NCBI RefSeq assembly: GCF_000422705.1
Contig: NZ_AUGO01000009.1
Location: 186,001-250,000 of the forward strand
Origin: Flavobacterium soli DSM 19725
Lineage (GTDB): Bacteria > Bacteroidota > Bacteroidia > Flavobacteriales > Flavobacteriaceae
DNA: 64,000 nucleotides
Direction: 5' to 3'
Shown piece by piece: positions 26,656 through 34,499 of the stretch. Below the pieces are notes generated by a model that saw nothing but the letters and a program-made list of their open reading frames with translations, made no database searches and was not told where the DNA came from. Within the stretch, counting starts at the first letter, position 1. Each line of letters starts with the position of its first letter. The position numbers were made by a program, and so were the translations under genes.

Positions 26656-27301
26656 TTTTAAAAACGATATTAAAATTTTGTTTGATGCTATTTTGTACTT
26701 CTTCCGAAGTTATATTTTTATATTTTGCCGCCAATTCATAGACGCTCTTGATGCTTTTTTCAATGGTATCGGTTTCCAGAAAAAAGCGGTCTTTCGGAAT
26801 ACTTTTAAATACTTCTTCCAATTCAGGGTTCTGTATTAAATACTTTCCAAACGAAATATAAAACCCATTGTCTAAAAGTTGTTTTGCCAATTGTTCGTTC
26901 TTCGAAAATCCGTGGATAATCATCGGAACGTTTATTTTTAATCTTTTTTTGATTTGAATCAACTCCTGGAATGCCGCTACACAATGCAATACCACTGGCA
27001 TTTTATACTTTTTGGCTAAAGCCATTTGTTTTTCGAATACCTCAACTTGCAGTTCCATCGGGATATCAATTCGCTTGTCCAGACCACATTCTCCAATTGC
27101 CAGACAATTTGGAAGTTGGATTTTTTCTTCCATAATCTTCAACTCTTCGGCTACATCTTCTTCCTTAATATACCAGGGATGAATCCCAATGGAAAAACAA
27201 GGAAGTGTTGCGTCAAACTGTTTTGGATATTGATTCACCAATTCCAAAACCTCTTCGTCCTTTGTGAAATGATGGGTATGAAGGTTGAAATAGTGCATCA
27301 A
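26639..27301 (-). CDS. TatD-family metal-dependent hydrolase
   Basis: 220 aa (219 if the second Met is used). The metal-binding motif is FNLHTHH near the N-terminus, followed by FSIGIHPWY, AIGECGLDKRID, MPVVLHCVAAF and MIIHGFSKN, then FLETDT holding the last Asp. This is a short version of the TIM-barrel TatD family (usual 250-260 aa), as often seen in Bacteroidota. Family members are 3'-5' exonucleases or unknown phosphodiesterases. It overlaps both neighbouring genes by a few bases, so it is the middle gene of a three-gene operon. Confidence 0.85.
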   Translation of the reverse strand: MMHYFNLHTHHFTKDEEVLELVNQYPKQFDATLPCFSIGIHPWYIKEEDVAEELKIMEEKIQLPNCLAIGECGLDKRIDIPMELQVEVFEKQMALAKKYKMPVVLHCVAAFQELIQIKKRLKINVPMIIHGFSKNEQLAKQLLDNGFYISFGKYLIQNPELEEVFKSIPKDRFFLETDTIEKSIKSVYELAAKYKNITSEEVQNSIKQNFNIVFKNGRMD

Positions 27302-27900
27302 TCGTGGAATTTTTTCACACCTGCCTTTATTTCGATCATCAAATCATTTTGAAGCGGAACAATCGGGCACGAATATTCTGGATTATAGGCACAATAAGGA
27401 TTGTAAGCCTTGTTGAAATCAATCAATACCTTATCGCCTTTTGGAATTCGCATGTCAATATACCTTCCACCTATATAGCTCTCCTTTCCTGATGTCAAAT
27501 CGGAGAAAGGCAAAAACAGATAGTCCTTGTAACCTTTCTTTTTGGATAAATCCAAATTCTTGAACACATCTAGCTTAAATGGTTTTCCGTCTATCTCAAA
27601 ATGCAATTCGCCATACTTTACATACAACGGCTTTCTATCGGTAGTGGTTTTCATTTCAAAAGACTTCTGTTTTTTTGATTTTATAAAAGTCGCTACTACA
27701 GCAAATTTTTCTTCTATCGGAAAAAAATCAAGCGATTTGAATACCTTTCGATCCTCTTCCATCAACGGTGATTTTCCGGTAGTAGCAAAGGATGTGTTCA
27801 TCTCGTTCTGGAAAGCTTCAACCGAAGAGGGGTCGAATTTATCTTGTCCAAAAGCCATCGGGACCACAAAAAGAAGTAAGCATTTAAGGAAGATTCGCAT
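27298..27900 (-). CDS. DUF1684-domain secreted protein
   Basis: 200 aa from the ATG at 27900, which starts a clean signal peptide (MRIFLKCLLLFVVPMAFGQ); the frame is open further upstream but without a plausible start. DUF1684 features are clear: KPLYVKYGELHFEIDGK, YLFLPFSDLTSGKESYIGGRY and FNKAYNPYCAYNPEYSCPIV. The function of the family is unknown. It overlaps the TatD gene by 4 nt. Confidence 0.85.
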   Translation of the reverse strand: MRIFLKCLLLFVVPMAFGQDKFDPSSVEAFQNEMNTSFATTGKSPLMEEDRKVFKSLDFFPIEEKFAVVATFIKSKKQKSFEMKTTTDRKPLYVKYGELHFEIDGKPFKLDVFKNLDLSKKKGYKDYLFLPFSDLTSGKESYIGGRYIDMRIPKGDKVLIDFNKAYNPYCAYNPEYSCPIVPLQNDLMIEIKAGVKKFHD

Positions 27901-28007
27901 AGAAAATATTTTTTGTAAAAATAATAAAATTATAACGGATGGATTGCCGTTCAAAAAGAGTTTTTTAAGAACTTTGTAGCAACTGCACATTTATATATCA
28001 CAATCAA

Positions 28008-29234
28008 ATGCTTCAAGCTGGTTTTAACCGTTACATCAACAATTTTAGAGGATTTTCGAGAGAAATCTGGATCTTGACCATCATCACCTTTATCAATCGT
28101 GCAGGAACGATGGTCTTGCCGTTTTTGTCCAAATACCTAAAGGAAGATTTGAATTTCTCCTTGAGTCAGGTGGGATGGATCATGGTGTGTTTCGGACTAG
28201 GTTCGATGCTGGGTTCATGGCTTGGCGGAAAATTATCTGACAAGATAGGCTTCTACAAAATCATGGTTTTTAGTTTATTTACCAGTGGCTTACTGTTTTT
28301 TACTATTCAATTCATCACCTCGTTCTGGGGATTATGTATCGGGATGTTTGCGATCATGACCATTGCCGATATGTTTCGTCCGGCAATGTTTGTTTCGCTT
28401 GGCACTTATGCAAAACCCGAAAATAGAGCCAGAGCCTTCACTTTAGTCCGACTCGCGGTTAATCTTGGTTTCGCTGCAGGACCGGCTCTTGGCGGATTGA
28501 TTATCATGGGAATCGGTTACCAAGGATTGTTTTGGGTGGATGGTACTTCTTGTATTACAGCAATTTTAATTTTTGCCATGCTGGTAAAAGAAAAGAAAAA
28601 ACCGGTATTTCCCGAAAGCGAACAGCAAGAAGCTGTTGTGGTCACTTCTGTTTTTCATGACCGAATATTCTGGATTTTCCTCTTTGTAAGTTTTGCCACT
28701 GCCATGATTTTCTTCCAGATCTTCACCACACTCCCACTCTATCACAATGATATGTATGGCCTCACGGAGTTTCAAACGGGATTATTGATGACCATGAACG
28801 GCCTACTAATTTTCTTTTTAGAAATGCCATTGGTTAGTATCTTCGAAAGAAACAATATCAATAAGATCAAATTAATCCTTTGGGGTTCTTTGATGATGAT
28901 GTTCAGTTTTGTAGTATTATTAATGAATGCATGGGTTGGTGTTTTAGTCATCAGTATGATTTTGATGACGTTTGGTGAAATTTTTATTTTTCCGTTCTCT
29001 AATTCATTTGCCTTGAGCAGAGCTCCAAAAGGTCATGAAGGCCGATATATGGGTTTTTTTACGATGAGTTTTAGTCTGGCTCATATCGGAAGTTCAAAAA
29101 TTGGAATGGAAATTATCGATCGTTACAGCTATACCGACAACTGGATCTTTATGGGAAGTTTAGGTGCTACAGCCGTTCTTTGTTGCTTTTATCTGCAAAA
29201 ACTATTAAAAGAAGAACGACTAAAATCAAAGTAA
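28008..29234 (+). CDS. MFS transporter
   Basis: 408 aa, 12 predicted transmembrane helices. The MFS signature lies between helices 2 and 3 (LGSWLGGKLSDKIGFYKI), and NRARAFTLVRLAVNLGFAAGP resembles drug-efflux type helix 5. It is probably an exporter of small molecules; the substrate is unknown. It is transcribed divergently from the DUF1684 operon, alone. Confidence 0.85.
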   Translation: MLQAGFNRYINNFRGFSREIWILTIITFINRAGTMVLPFLSKYLKEDLNFSLSQVGWIMVCFGLGSMLGSWLGGKLSDKIGFYKIMVFSLFTSGLLFFTIQFITSFWGLCIGMFAIMTIADMFRPAMFVSLGTYAKPENRARAFTLVRLAVNLGFAAGPALGGLIIMGIGYQGLFWVDGTSCITAILIFAMLVKEKKKPVFPESEQQEAVVVTSVFHDRIFWIFLFVSFATAMIFFQIFTTLPLYHNDMYGLTEFQTGLLMTMNGLLIFFLEMPLVSIFERNNINKIKLILWGSLMMMFSFVVLLMNAWVGVLVISMILMTFGEIFIFPFSNSFALSRAPKGHEGRYMGFFTMSFSLAHIGSSKIGMEIIDRYSYTDNWIFMGSLGATAVLCCFYLQKLLKEERLKSK

Positions 29235-29278
29235 AACATTTAGATTCCTATATTTCACAAGCTTTACAGAAAATTTTC

Positions 29279-29339
29279 CGCCACGAATCACACGAATTTT
29301 CAGGAAATAATTTTGTGGAGATTCGTGTAATTCGCGGCG
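29279..29339. repeat. Inverted repeat of the CCACGAATTACACGAAT type
   Basis: Two 19-bp arms (29279-29297 and 29321-29339) pair at 17 of 19 positions. This is an intergenic repeat type often seen in flavobacterial genomes; a degenerate relative lies at 46870-46917. Confidence 0.65.
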
Positions 29340-29407
29340 AATGCTTTAGATGAATCTAGCATAATATAAAGACAAAAACTAAATTTTTCGTTAATTAACT
29401 ATTTTTA

Positions 29408-29459
29408 TAGTTGCATAACTAAAAAAGTAGTTGTATATTTGTTTCAAATTATACAACTA
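29408..29459 (+). promoter_or_regulatory. blaI promoter with BlaI-like operator
   Basis: TTG (29411-29413), 20 nt, TATATTTG (29434-29441): a full match to the Bacteroidota promoter consensus. It is overlaid by a perfect inverted repeat TAGTTGTATA-N12-TATACAACTA (29428-29437 and 29450-29459), the right arm of which ends on the A of the blaI start codon, and by a second palindrome TAGTT-GCAT-AACTA (29408-29421) covering the -33. These AGTTGTA/TACAACT half-sites resemble BlaI/MecI operators, so autorepression is expected. Confidence 0.8.
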
Positions 29460-29818
29460 TGCAAAAGTTAACCAACAAGGAAGAAGAAATCATGCACATT
29501 TTATGGAAGCTCGAAAAAGCATTCGTAAAAGAAGTTATGGCAGAAATCACGGAGGAACAACCTCATTATAACACCCTCTCCACCATCATCAGGAACTTGG
29601 AAGAGAAAGGTTTTGTTTCCCACAATGCCTTTGGGAACACCCACCAATACTATCCTATCGTGAAGAAGGAAGACTACAGAAAGAAGTTTATGAACACGGC
29701 AATTGATAACTATTTTAATAGCTCGTATAAGAATATGGTATCCTTTTTTGCTAAGGAAGAAAAAATTTCTGCCGATGAATTGAGGGAAATTCTAGACATG
29801 GTCGAACAAAAAAAATAA
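29459..29818 (+). CDS. BlaI/MecI-type winged-helix repressor
   Basis: 119 aa, normal for the family. The N-terminal winged helix is typical (LTNKEEEIMHILWKLEKAFV, NTLSTIIRNLEEKGFVSH); the C-terminal helices form the dimer. It should repress its own operon from the operator overlapping its promoter. It is followed after 4 nt by the M56 sensor peptidase, which would cleave or inactivate it on signal. No beta-lactamase gene is nearby, so the response is probably to cell-envelope stress; this is inferred. Confidence 0.92.
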   Translation: MQKLTNKEEEIMHILWKLEKAFVKEVMAEITEEQPHYNTLSTIIRNLEEKGFVSHNAFGNTHQYYPIVKKEDYRKKFMNTAIDNYFNSSYKNMVSFFAKEEKISADELREILDMVEQKK

Positions 29819-29822
29819 TATT

Positions 29823-31700
29823 ATGGAGCCAATATTCATCTATTTCATCAAGGCTGGACTATTGATCTTTTTGTTCCTCACAGCCTATTATCTTCTGCTT
29901 AGAAAAGAAACTTTTTTTAAAAGTAACCGATGGTTCTTACTATTTGGGTTAGTTATTTCAGTTGTTTTACCTGTGGTTACTTTTAAAAAAACCGTTTGGA
30001 TTGACCCTGCACCAGTGGTGGTTTCGGCTCCAGCAGTTGGCTATGAAGGGCAACCTGCACCAGCCGAAGCGGTAGCTGTAGCGACAATAGCTCCCGAAAA
30101 AAATTTTGAAATAGACTGGTTCTGGGTGACGCTTGCCATTTATGGAATTGGGATATTGGCATTGTTGGTAAAATTTGCCCTAGACTTCTATGCCCTGAAA
30201 AAGGTGCTGAAAGGAAAGCAAATCCACCAACAGGAAGACTACAAGTTTGTGAATGTAAAGGAAAACATCGCTCCTTTCTCCTATTTTAATTATATCGTCT
30301 ATAATCCTGAACTCTATAGCGAGGTGGAAATGCAAAACATATTGGAACACGAAAAAGTGCACTGTTCCCAAAACCATACCATAGACGTTTTAATCGCACG
30401 TCTATTTTGTATCGCCTTTTGGTGGAATCCGTTTGTTTGGTTCTATAAAAAAGCCATTGTCCAGAACTTGGAATTTATAGCCGACAGTGATGCTTTTAAA
30501 AACATATCCGACAAGAAGGCGTATCAGTTTACGCTTTTAAAAATAACAACACACGAGAGTTGTGTTGCCATCAGTAATCATTTTTTTCAATCATTAATCA
30601 AAAAACGAATCGTTATGTTAAACAAAAATCAATCAAAAAGGTGGAACTCCTGGAAGTATGCCATCATCGTTCCTGCTTTGGCAGTATTCATGTGGCAATT
30701 TCAAGTGAAAGTTGTGGCACAGGAAAAGAAAAGTGAGATAGTATCACATTCAACTTCCACTACAATCAGAAAAGAAGTTACAGCCAAGACTACGGATGCC
30801 GAGCTAAAAGAATTGGAAACCTTATTTAAAGAAGAACACAATACAACGCTAAAGTTCTCCAAAGTAAAACGCAACAAGAATGGTGAAATCATTTCGCTTA
30901 AAGCAGTGATAGAATCGAAAGGGAATGATGATAACAAGGGAGTTTATCAGGTTTCTGGAACTAATCCTATTGCAAGCTTTACTATCCTGAAGTATAATGA
31001 CTCTGATGGCAAAGAACTGCTTGTTTTTGGAGAAGCCAATACGGCTAGAGCTGTGCTTCATGGACAAACAGAAGATGGTGAAGCTGTGGTTGTAGAAGCA
31101 GATGATATAGCGGTTGCTTCTTATTATACCGATAATGATGATATTACACCACCAAATCCACCAACACCACCAGCACCACCAGCGGTTCCTAATTATCCAA
31201 CGCCTCCGACACCACCCGATTTTCCAACACCTCCAACGCCTCCAAACGAACCACAATCGGAAAGTAACAAAAAGGCTTGGGCAAAGTTTGAAGAGCAAAT
31301 GAAAAAATATGAAGCCAAGATGGGTTCTATTGAAATGAAGAAATGGGAGAAGGAAATAGAAGAATATGCAGAGAAGATAGATGCTATGCAACCCGATACA
31401 GAAGAATTTGACAAGGGAATGCAGCAATTTGACAAAGAGATGAAAGCATTTGAAGAGAAGATGAAAGTATTTGAAAAGCAAATGCAGGAGTTTACCCGAC
31501 AAGTACAACAAGAGGTTCGAGCCGATATGCAAAAGGAACGCGGGGAAGCCATGAAAGCACGTGAGGAAGCCATGAAGGAACGCGAAGAAGCGAGAGGCCA
31601 ACGTGATAAAGAAAGAGCAGAGGCCGAAAAATATCGAGCAGAAGCAAAAAAAGAAAGAGAGAAAGCCCAAAAAGAAAGGGAAGCTGCCAAAAAGAAATAA
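29823..31700 (+). CDS. BlaR1-like M56 membrane metallopeptidase with Pro-rich and coiled-coil tail
   Basis: 625 aa. Three N-terminal membrane helices, the zinc motif HEKVH (His176-His180) with Glu217 in NLEFIAD as likely third ligand, and a fourth helix at about 278-294 make a BlaR1/MecR1-type sensor. The C-terminal ~325 residues are not a penicillin-binding domain: first a small periplasmic region, then a Pro/Thr-rich linker (about 440-478, repeated PTPP), then about 140 residues of Lys/Glu-rich predicted coiled coil up to the end. This suggests sensing of something other than beta-lactam. Partner of the BlaI gene before it. Confidence 0.88.
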   Translation: MEPIFIYFIKAGLLIFLFLTAYYLLLRKETFFKSNRWFLLFGLVISVVLPVVTFKKTVWIDPAPVVVSAPAVGYEGQPAPAEAVAVATIAPEKNFEIDWFWVTLAIYGIGILALLVKFALDFYALKKVLKGKQIHQQEDYKFVNVKENIAPFSYFNYIVYNPELYSEVEMQNILEHEKVHCSQNHTIDVLIARLFCIAFWWNPFVWFYKKAIVQNLEFIADSDAFKNISDKKAYQFTLLKITTHESCVAISNHFFQSLIKKRIVMLNKNQSKRWNSWKYAIIVPALAVFMWQFQVKVVAQEKKSEIVSHSTSTTIRKEVTAKTTDAELKELETLFKEEHNTTLKFSKVKRNKNGEIISLKAVIESKGNDDNKGVYQVSGTNPIASFTILKYNDSDGKELLVFGEANTARAVLHGQTEDGEAVVVEADDIAVASYYTDNDDITPPNPPTPPAPPAVPNYPTPPTPPDFPTPPTPPNEPQSESNKKAWAKFEEQMKKYEAKMGSIEMKKWEKEIEEYAEKIDAMQPDTEEFDKGMQQFDKEMKAFEEKMKVFEKQMQEFTRQVQQEVRADMQKERGEAMKAREEAMKEREEARGQRDKERAEAEKYRAEAKKEREKAQKEREAAKKK

Positions 31701-31706
31701 TAGTAT

Positions 31707-31737
31707 AAAAAAACCGGTCTAATCAGCCGGTTTTTTT
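31707..31737 (+). terminator. Terminator of the blaI-M56 operon
   Basis: Stem AAAACCGG / CCGGTTTT followed by T-run, just after the M56 stop. Confidence 0.85.
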
Positions 31738-31951
31738 GTGGGGTAAAAATAAGGGAGGTCTAATTTCCCTTAATAAGCCAACATCTCTTTTGGTTTAAAT
31801 TAACAGAACCTACTATTTTTTTTTGCATAAAAATAGCAGTGAAAATTATTTGTTGGTGTTTTTAAAATGTTTTGATTTTGTAAACTATACCTCAACTAAA
31901 AGTTATGTTTGATGATTTGCAAGATTATTAATAATCATTACATTTGATGAG

Positions 31952-32027
31952 AATAGGCTACTGAGTAGCAGCAATCTACCCAATTTTGGGTGTATAGTCG
32001 CTACCGAGTAGCGGATATACACAAGTT
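31952..32027. repeat. AGTAGC dispersed repeat, copy 2
   Basis: It starts AATAGGCTACTGAGTAGCAG, and about 60 of 76 positions equal copy 1 at 16010-16086. It lies 43 nt before a hypothetical gene, the same position as copy 1. The rest of the 370-bp gap 31701-32070 holds the M56 terminator and AT-rich sequence with no gene. Confidence 0.85.
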
Positions 32028-32070
32028 GGTGGTCAGTTTAGCAGAACAGAAAATGGCAATAAAATAATAA

Positions 32071-32676
32071 ATGAGTAAAAAACTTCAATTCATATTTGGC
32101 GGAATAATTATCTTGTCAATCTTGCTTGGATTATCAATTAAGAAGGTTTTTAAAAACGAGAATAAAAACAATGTAATTGAGAAGATAGAGAATACAGAAA
32201 ATATTTCTAAAACAACTGAAACTGAAAATAAAAAATTCTTCATTGGAGACGTAAATAATGACAAAATAAACGATACAGCTTTTATATCTCTAAAACGAAA
32301 CTTGGAAACGAACGAAATTGAATGCGGGAGAAAAAATTGTTCAATAAATGTTACTTTTTCTAAAAATATTCCCGAAATCAGTTTTGACCAAAGTTTAGGT
32401 CTCGTTATAATGAAAACTGAAGATTTGGATAATGACAAAGGAAATGAAATAATTATTTTTTCTAGAACAAATGAAGGTTGGTGGAATAACATTTATGTTT
32501 GGACATTCAAAAATGGAAAATGGAAAGAAATTGCAAAAACCAAAGGATTTATTTCTGAAAACAGGAATTTTGAAAACAGAATTGTAAAAGAAAAAAATCA
32601 TTTTTATTTAGTTGGCGAAAATCAATGGAAAGAAAATAAAAATGGCGAATTTGAAAAAGTAAAAATCAGAATATAA
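32071..32676 (+). CDS. Hypothetical membrane-anchored protein with calcium-loop-like motifs
   Basis: 201 aa. One N-terminal membrane helix (FIFGGIIILSILLGLSI), then a Lys/Glu/Asn-rich linker and an outer domain. Two segments, GDVNNDKINDTAFISL and DLDNDKGNEIIIFSR, have the DxDxDGxxD-like spacing of FG-GAP/VCBS calcium loops, followed by WNNIYVWTFKNGKWKEI. The function is unknown. AT-rich compared with the M56 gene before it, and flanked by the AGTAGC repeat and a hairpin element. Confidence 0.65.
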   Translation: MSKKLQFIFGGIIILSILLGLSIKKVFKNENKNNVIEKIENTENISKTTETENKKFFIGDVNNDKINDTAFISLKRNLETNEIECGRKNCSINVTFSKNIPEISFDQSLGLVIMKTEDLDNDKGNEIIIFSRTNEGWWNNIYVWTFKNGKWKEIAKTKGFISENRNFENRIVKEKNHFYLVGENQWKENKNGEFEKVKIRI

Positions 32677-32694
32677 AAAACCGAACCGCCAACA

Positions 32695-32807
32695 CTTGTT
32701 ATAAGAGATTTGGGCAATTGGCTTAATTTAAAAATGGTCTTGTACTTGGGAAGATTTGGCAAATCCGAAAGATTACGCATTTTTAATCCCAAACCTCTTG
32801 TAACAAG
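32695..32807. repeat. Long hairpin element C
   Basis: Arms CTTGTTATAAGAGATTTGGG (32695-32714) and its near complement (32788-32807) pair at 18 of 20 positions around a 73-nt centre. It stands after the first gene of the accessory patch, as element A does at 16.7 kb, but I see no block shared exactly with A or B. Confidence 0.65.
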
Positions 32808-32835
32808 GGAACGTTACCCCATTAAAACCAAAACC

Positions 32836-33447
32836 GTGAAGAAAACCATTCTCCTTCTTCTATTTTTTTGCAGCTGTACTACTCCATCAACGTATTTCAG
32901 CGAACAAGAAAACATGTGGCTATATGTGAATCAAACAAAAGAAAACATCCACAGGCCTCTACAACTTGATTTGACTAAGGAATGGATTGCAAAGGCGGAT
33001 AGCATCGGTTTGGAAAACTTTAAAATCAATGTCATTGGAAAAAAACATCTTTCTTTAGAGATGAATAACAAAAGTTTTTCTTTTGATGAAAATTGGATTG
33101 GCAAGAAAGAGAAAACCATCGAGACTTCAAAAAAACTAGAAGCAATTGCAAAACACCTTAGTATATCCAATAAAGAAGCAGAAGAACTAATAACGGTTTT
33201 TTTAGCTTTAGGACTTAATCGCTATTCAAACGAAAAAGAATATATCCTATTTGAAAATGAAACTTGGTTAACCTTCAGCAAGGGTTATCTATACTTTCCA
33301 AAAGAATACAAAATTGAAGTAAACGATACCATAAACCTAAAGGACTTGACAAAAGTAAACTCTCGTGTTGAGGGCTCGAAAAATTATATCATTAAAAACA
33401 AAATTGACAAGAATTGGTTGGAGTGGTTCCGTCCAACAGGATTATAA
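32836..33447 (+). CDS. Hypothetical small lipoprotein
   Basis: About 203 aa from the GTG at 32836, which begins KKTILLLLFFCSCTTPSTYF, a lipoprotein signal with Cys14. The frame is open back to 32710, but that part is encoded by the hairpin element and is not credible as protein. The mature protein is alpha/beta with no recognised domain. It lies tail to tail with the TauE/SafE gene. Confidence 0.6.
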   Translation: MKKTILLLLFFCSCTTPSTYFSEQENMWLYVNQTKENIHRPLQLDLTKEWIAKADSIGLENFKINVIGKKHLSLEMNNKSFSFDENWIGKKEKTIETSKKLEAIAKHLSISNKEAEELITVFLALGLNRYSNEKEYILFENETWLTFSKGYLYFPKEYKIEVNDTINLKDLTKVNSRVEGSKNYIIKNKIDKNWLEWFRPTGL

Positions 33448-33539
33448 GGATAATTTGAAAAAAGGATTACAGGCATTTGGCAAGTTCAGGAGTAGGACTA
33501 TTTTATAGCGTGTTTACACGAAAAAAATACAACTGCTAT

Positions 33540-34349
33540 TTACTGATTCAAAAACAACTCCTTGATAATAATATAAACCCCCATTGCCAAGACAAACCAT
33601 CCAAAGCCCACTTTGAGTGTGTCGCCAGAGATTTTTTTGGAGAGGTAGGTGCCGATAAATATTCCTATCACGGAGCAAAGGGTGAAAAGCACAAGCAAGT
33701 TCCAATCCATTGCAGTTGTATGCACGAGATCGCCTGCAAAACCAATAAGAGATTGTAAAGCAACGACAAACAACGAAGTACCAATGGCTATTTTCATAGG
33801 CATTCTCACGAGCAAGACCAAGGCAGGAATGATCAAGAAACCTCCTCCTGCTCCAACGGTTCCTGCCACAACACCAATGATCAAACCTTGAAGAACAATT
33901 TTTAAAAATCTATTTTTGATGGTGACACCTTCCTCCATCTCCTCCATATTATTTTGCATCATTTTTAAAGCTGCCATGATCATAACAATGGCAAATAGCA
34001 CCATTATAGCAATAGGTTTGGTAAGTTCGAAACTACCAATGGTGAAGAGTGTTTCTGGAATATTGGGAACCAAATAGCTTCGCGTTAGAAAAACAGCCAC
34101 GATGGAGGGAATTCCAAAAATGGCAACCGTTTTAAAATCTACTTCGTTGTTGATGGCTTTTTTGATCCCTCCAACAAGTGCCGAAAAACCTACAATAAAC
34201 AAGGAATAGGCCGTTGCAAGTATGGGATTTACCGCCATGATATAAACCAATATAGGAACAGAAAGGATGGAACCTCCGCTTCCTATGAGTCCTAAAGAAA
34301 TTCCGACCAGTACCGCTAAACAATACCCAACAATATGATAAATATCCAT
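33540..34349 (-). CDS. TauE/SafE-family membrane transporter
   Basis: 269 aa with about eight hydrophobic segments. The two homologous repeats are visible (GISLGLIGSGGSILSVPILVYI and VVAGTVGAGGGFLIIPALVLLV), each with the Gly-rich GxGGG motif of TauE/SafE anion exporters. The family moves sulfite, sulfonates or related organic anions; the substrate here cannot be told. It is transcribed alone, divergent from the histidine kinase gene. Confidence 0.88.
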   Translation of the reverse strand: MDIYHIVGYCLAVLVGISLGLIGSGGSILSVPILVYIMAVNPILATAYSLFIVGFSALVGGIKKAINNEVDFKTVAIFGIPSIVAVFLTRSYLVPNIPETLFTIGSFELTKPIAIMVLFAIVMIMAALKMMQNNMEEMEEGVTIKNRFLKIVLQGLIIGVVAGTVGAGGGFLIIPALVLLVRMPMKIAIGTSLFVVALQSLIGFAGDLVHTTAMDWNLLVLFTLCSVIGIFIGTYLSKKISGDTLKVGFGWFVLAMGVYIIIKELFLNQ

Positions 34350-34475
34350 TTAATAGATGATGATTTGCATTATTTAGGCTAAAAGTACTATCAAAATTAT
34401 AAATATCTATTATAAATTATCAGAATTATTGCATAGTGTATATTTTTTGCAAAATAAAAAAGCTACCTTTATTGC

Positions 34476-34483
34476 TATCTTTG
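34476..34483 (+). promoter_or_regulatory. Candidate -7 box for the histidine kinase gene
   Basis: TATCTTTG matches TAnnTTTG, 16 nt before the start codon, so the leader would be very short. The nearest TTG upstream is 26 nt away, too far for a standard -33. Confidence 0.4.
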
Positions 34484-34499
34484 TTACCCCAACTCTAAG

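Noticed and set aside
30849..31690. Two long minus-strand frames (165 and 273 aa) under the M56 gene
   Set aside because: Shadows of the Pro-rich and Lys/Glu-rich coding sequence; the plus-strand gene is well supported.
32710..32835. Long N-terminus of the small lipoprotein
   Set aside because: Encoded by hairpin element C; the GTG at 32836 opens a proper lipoprotein signal.
33477..33758. Plus-strand 93-aa open frame
   Set aside because: Lies mostly over the TauE/SafE gene on the other strand; no signal, no family.
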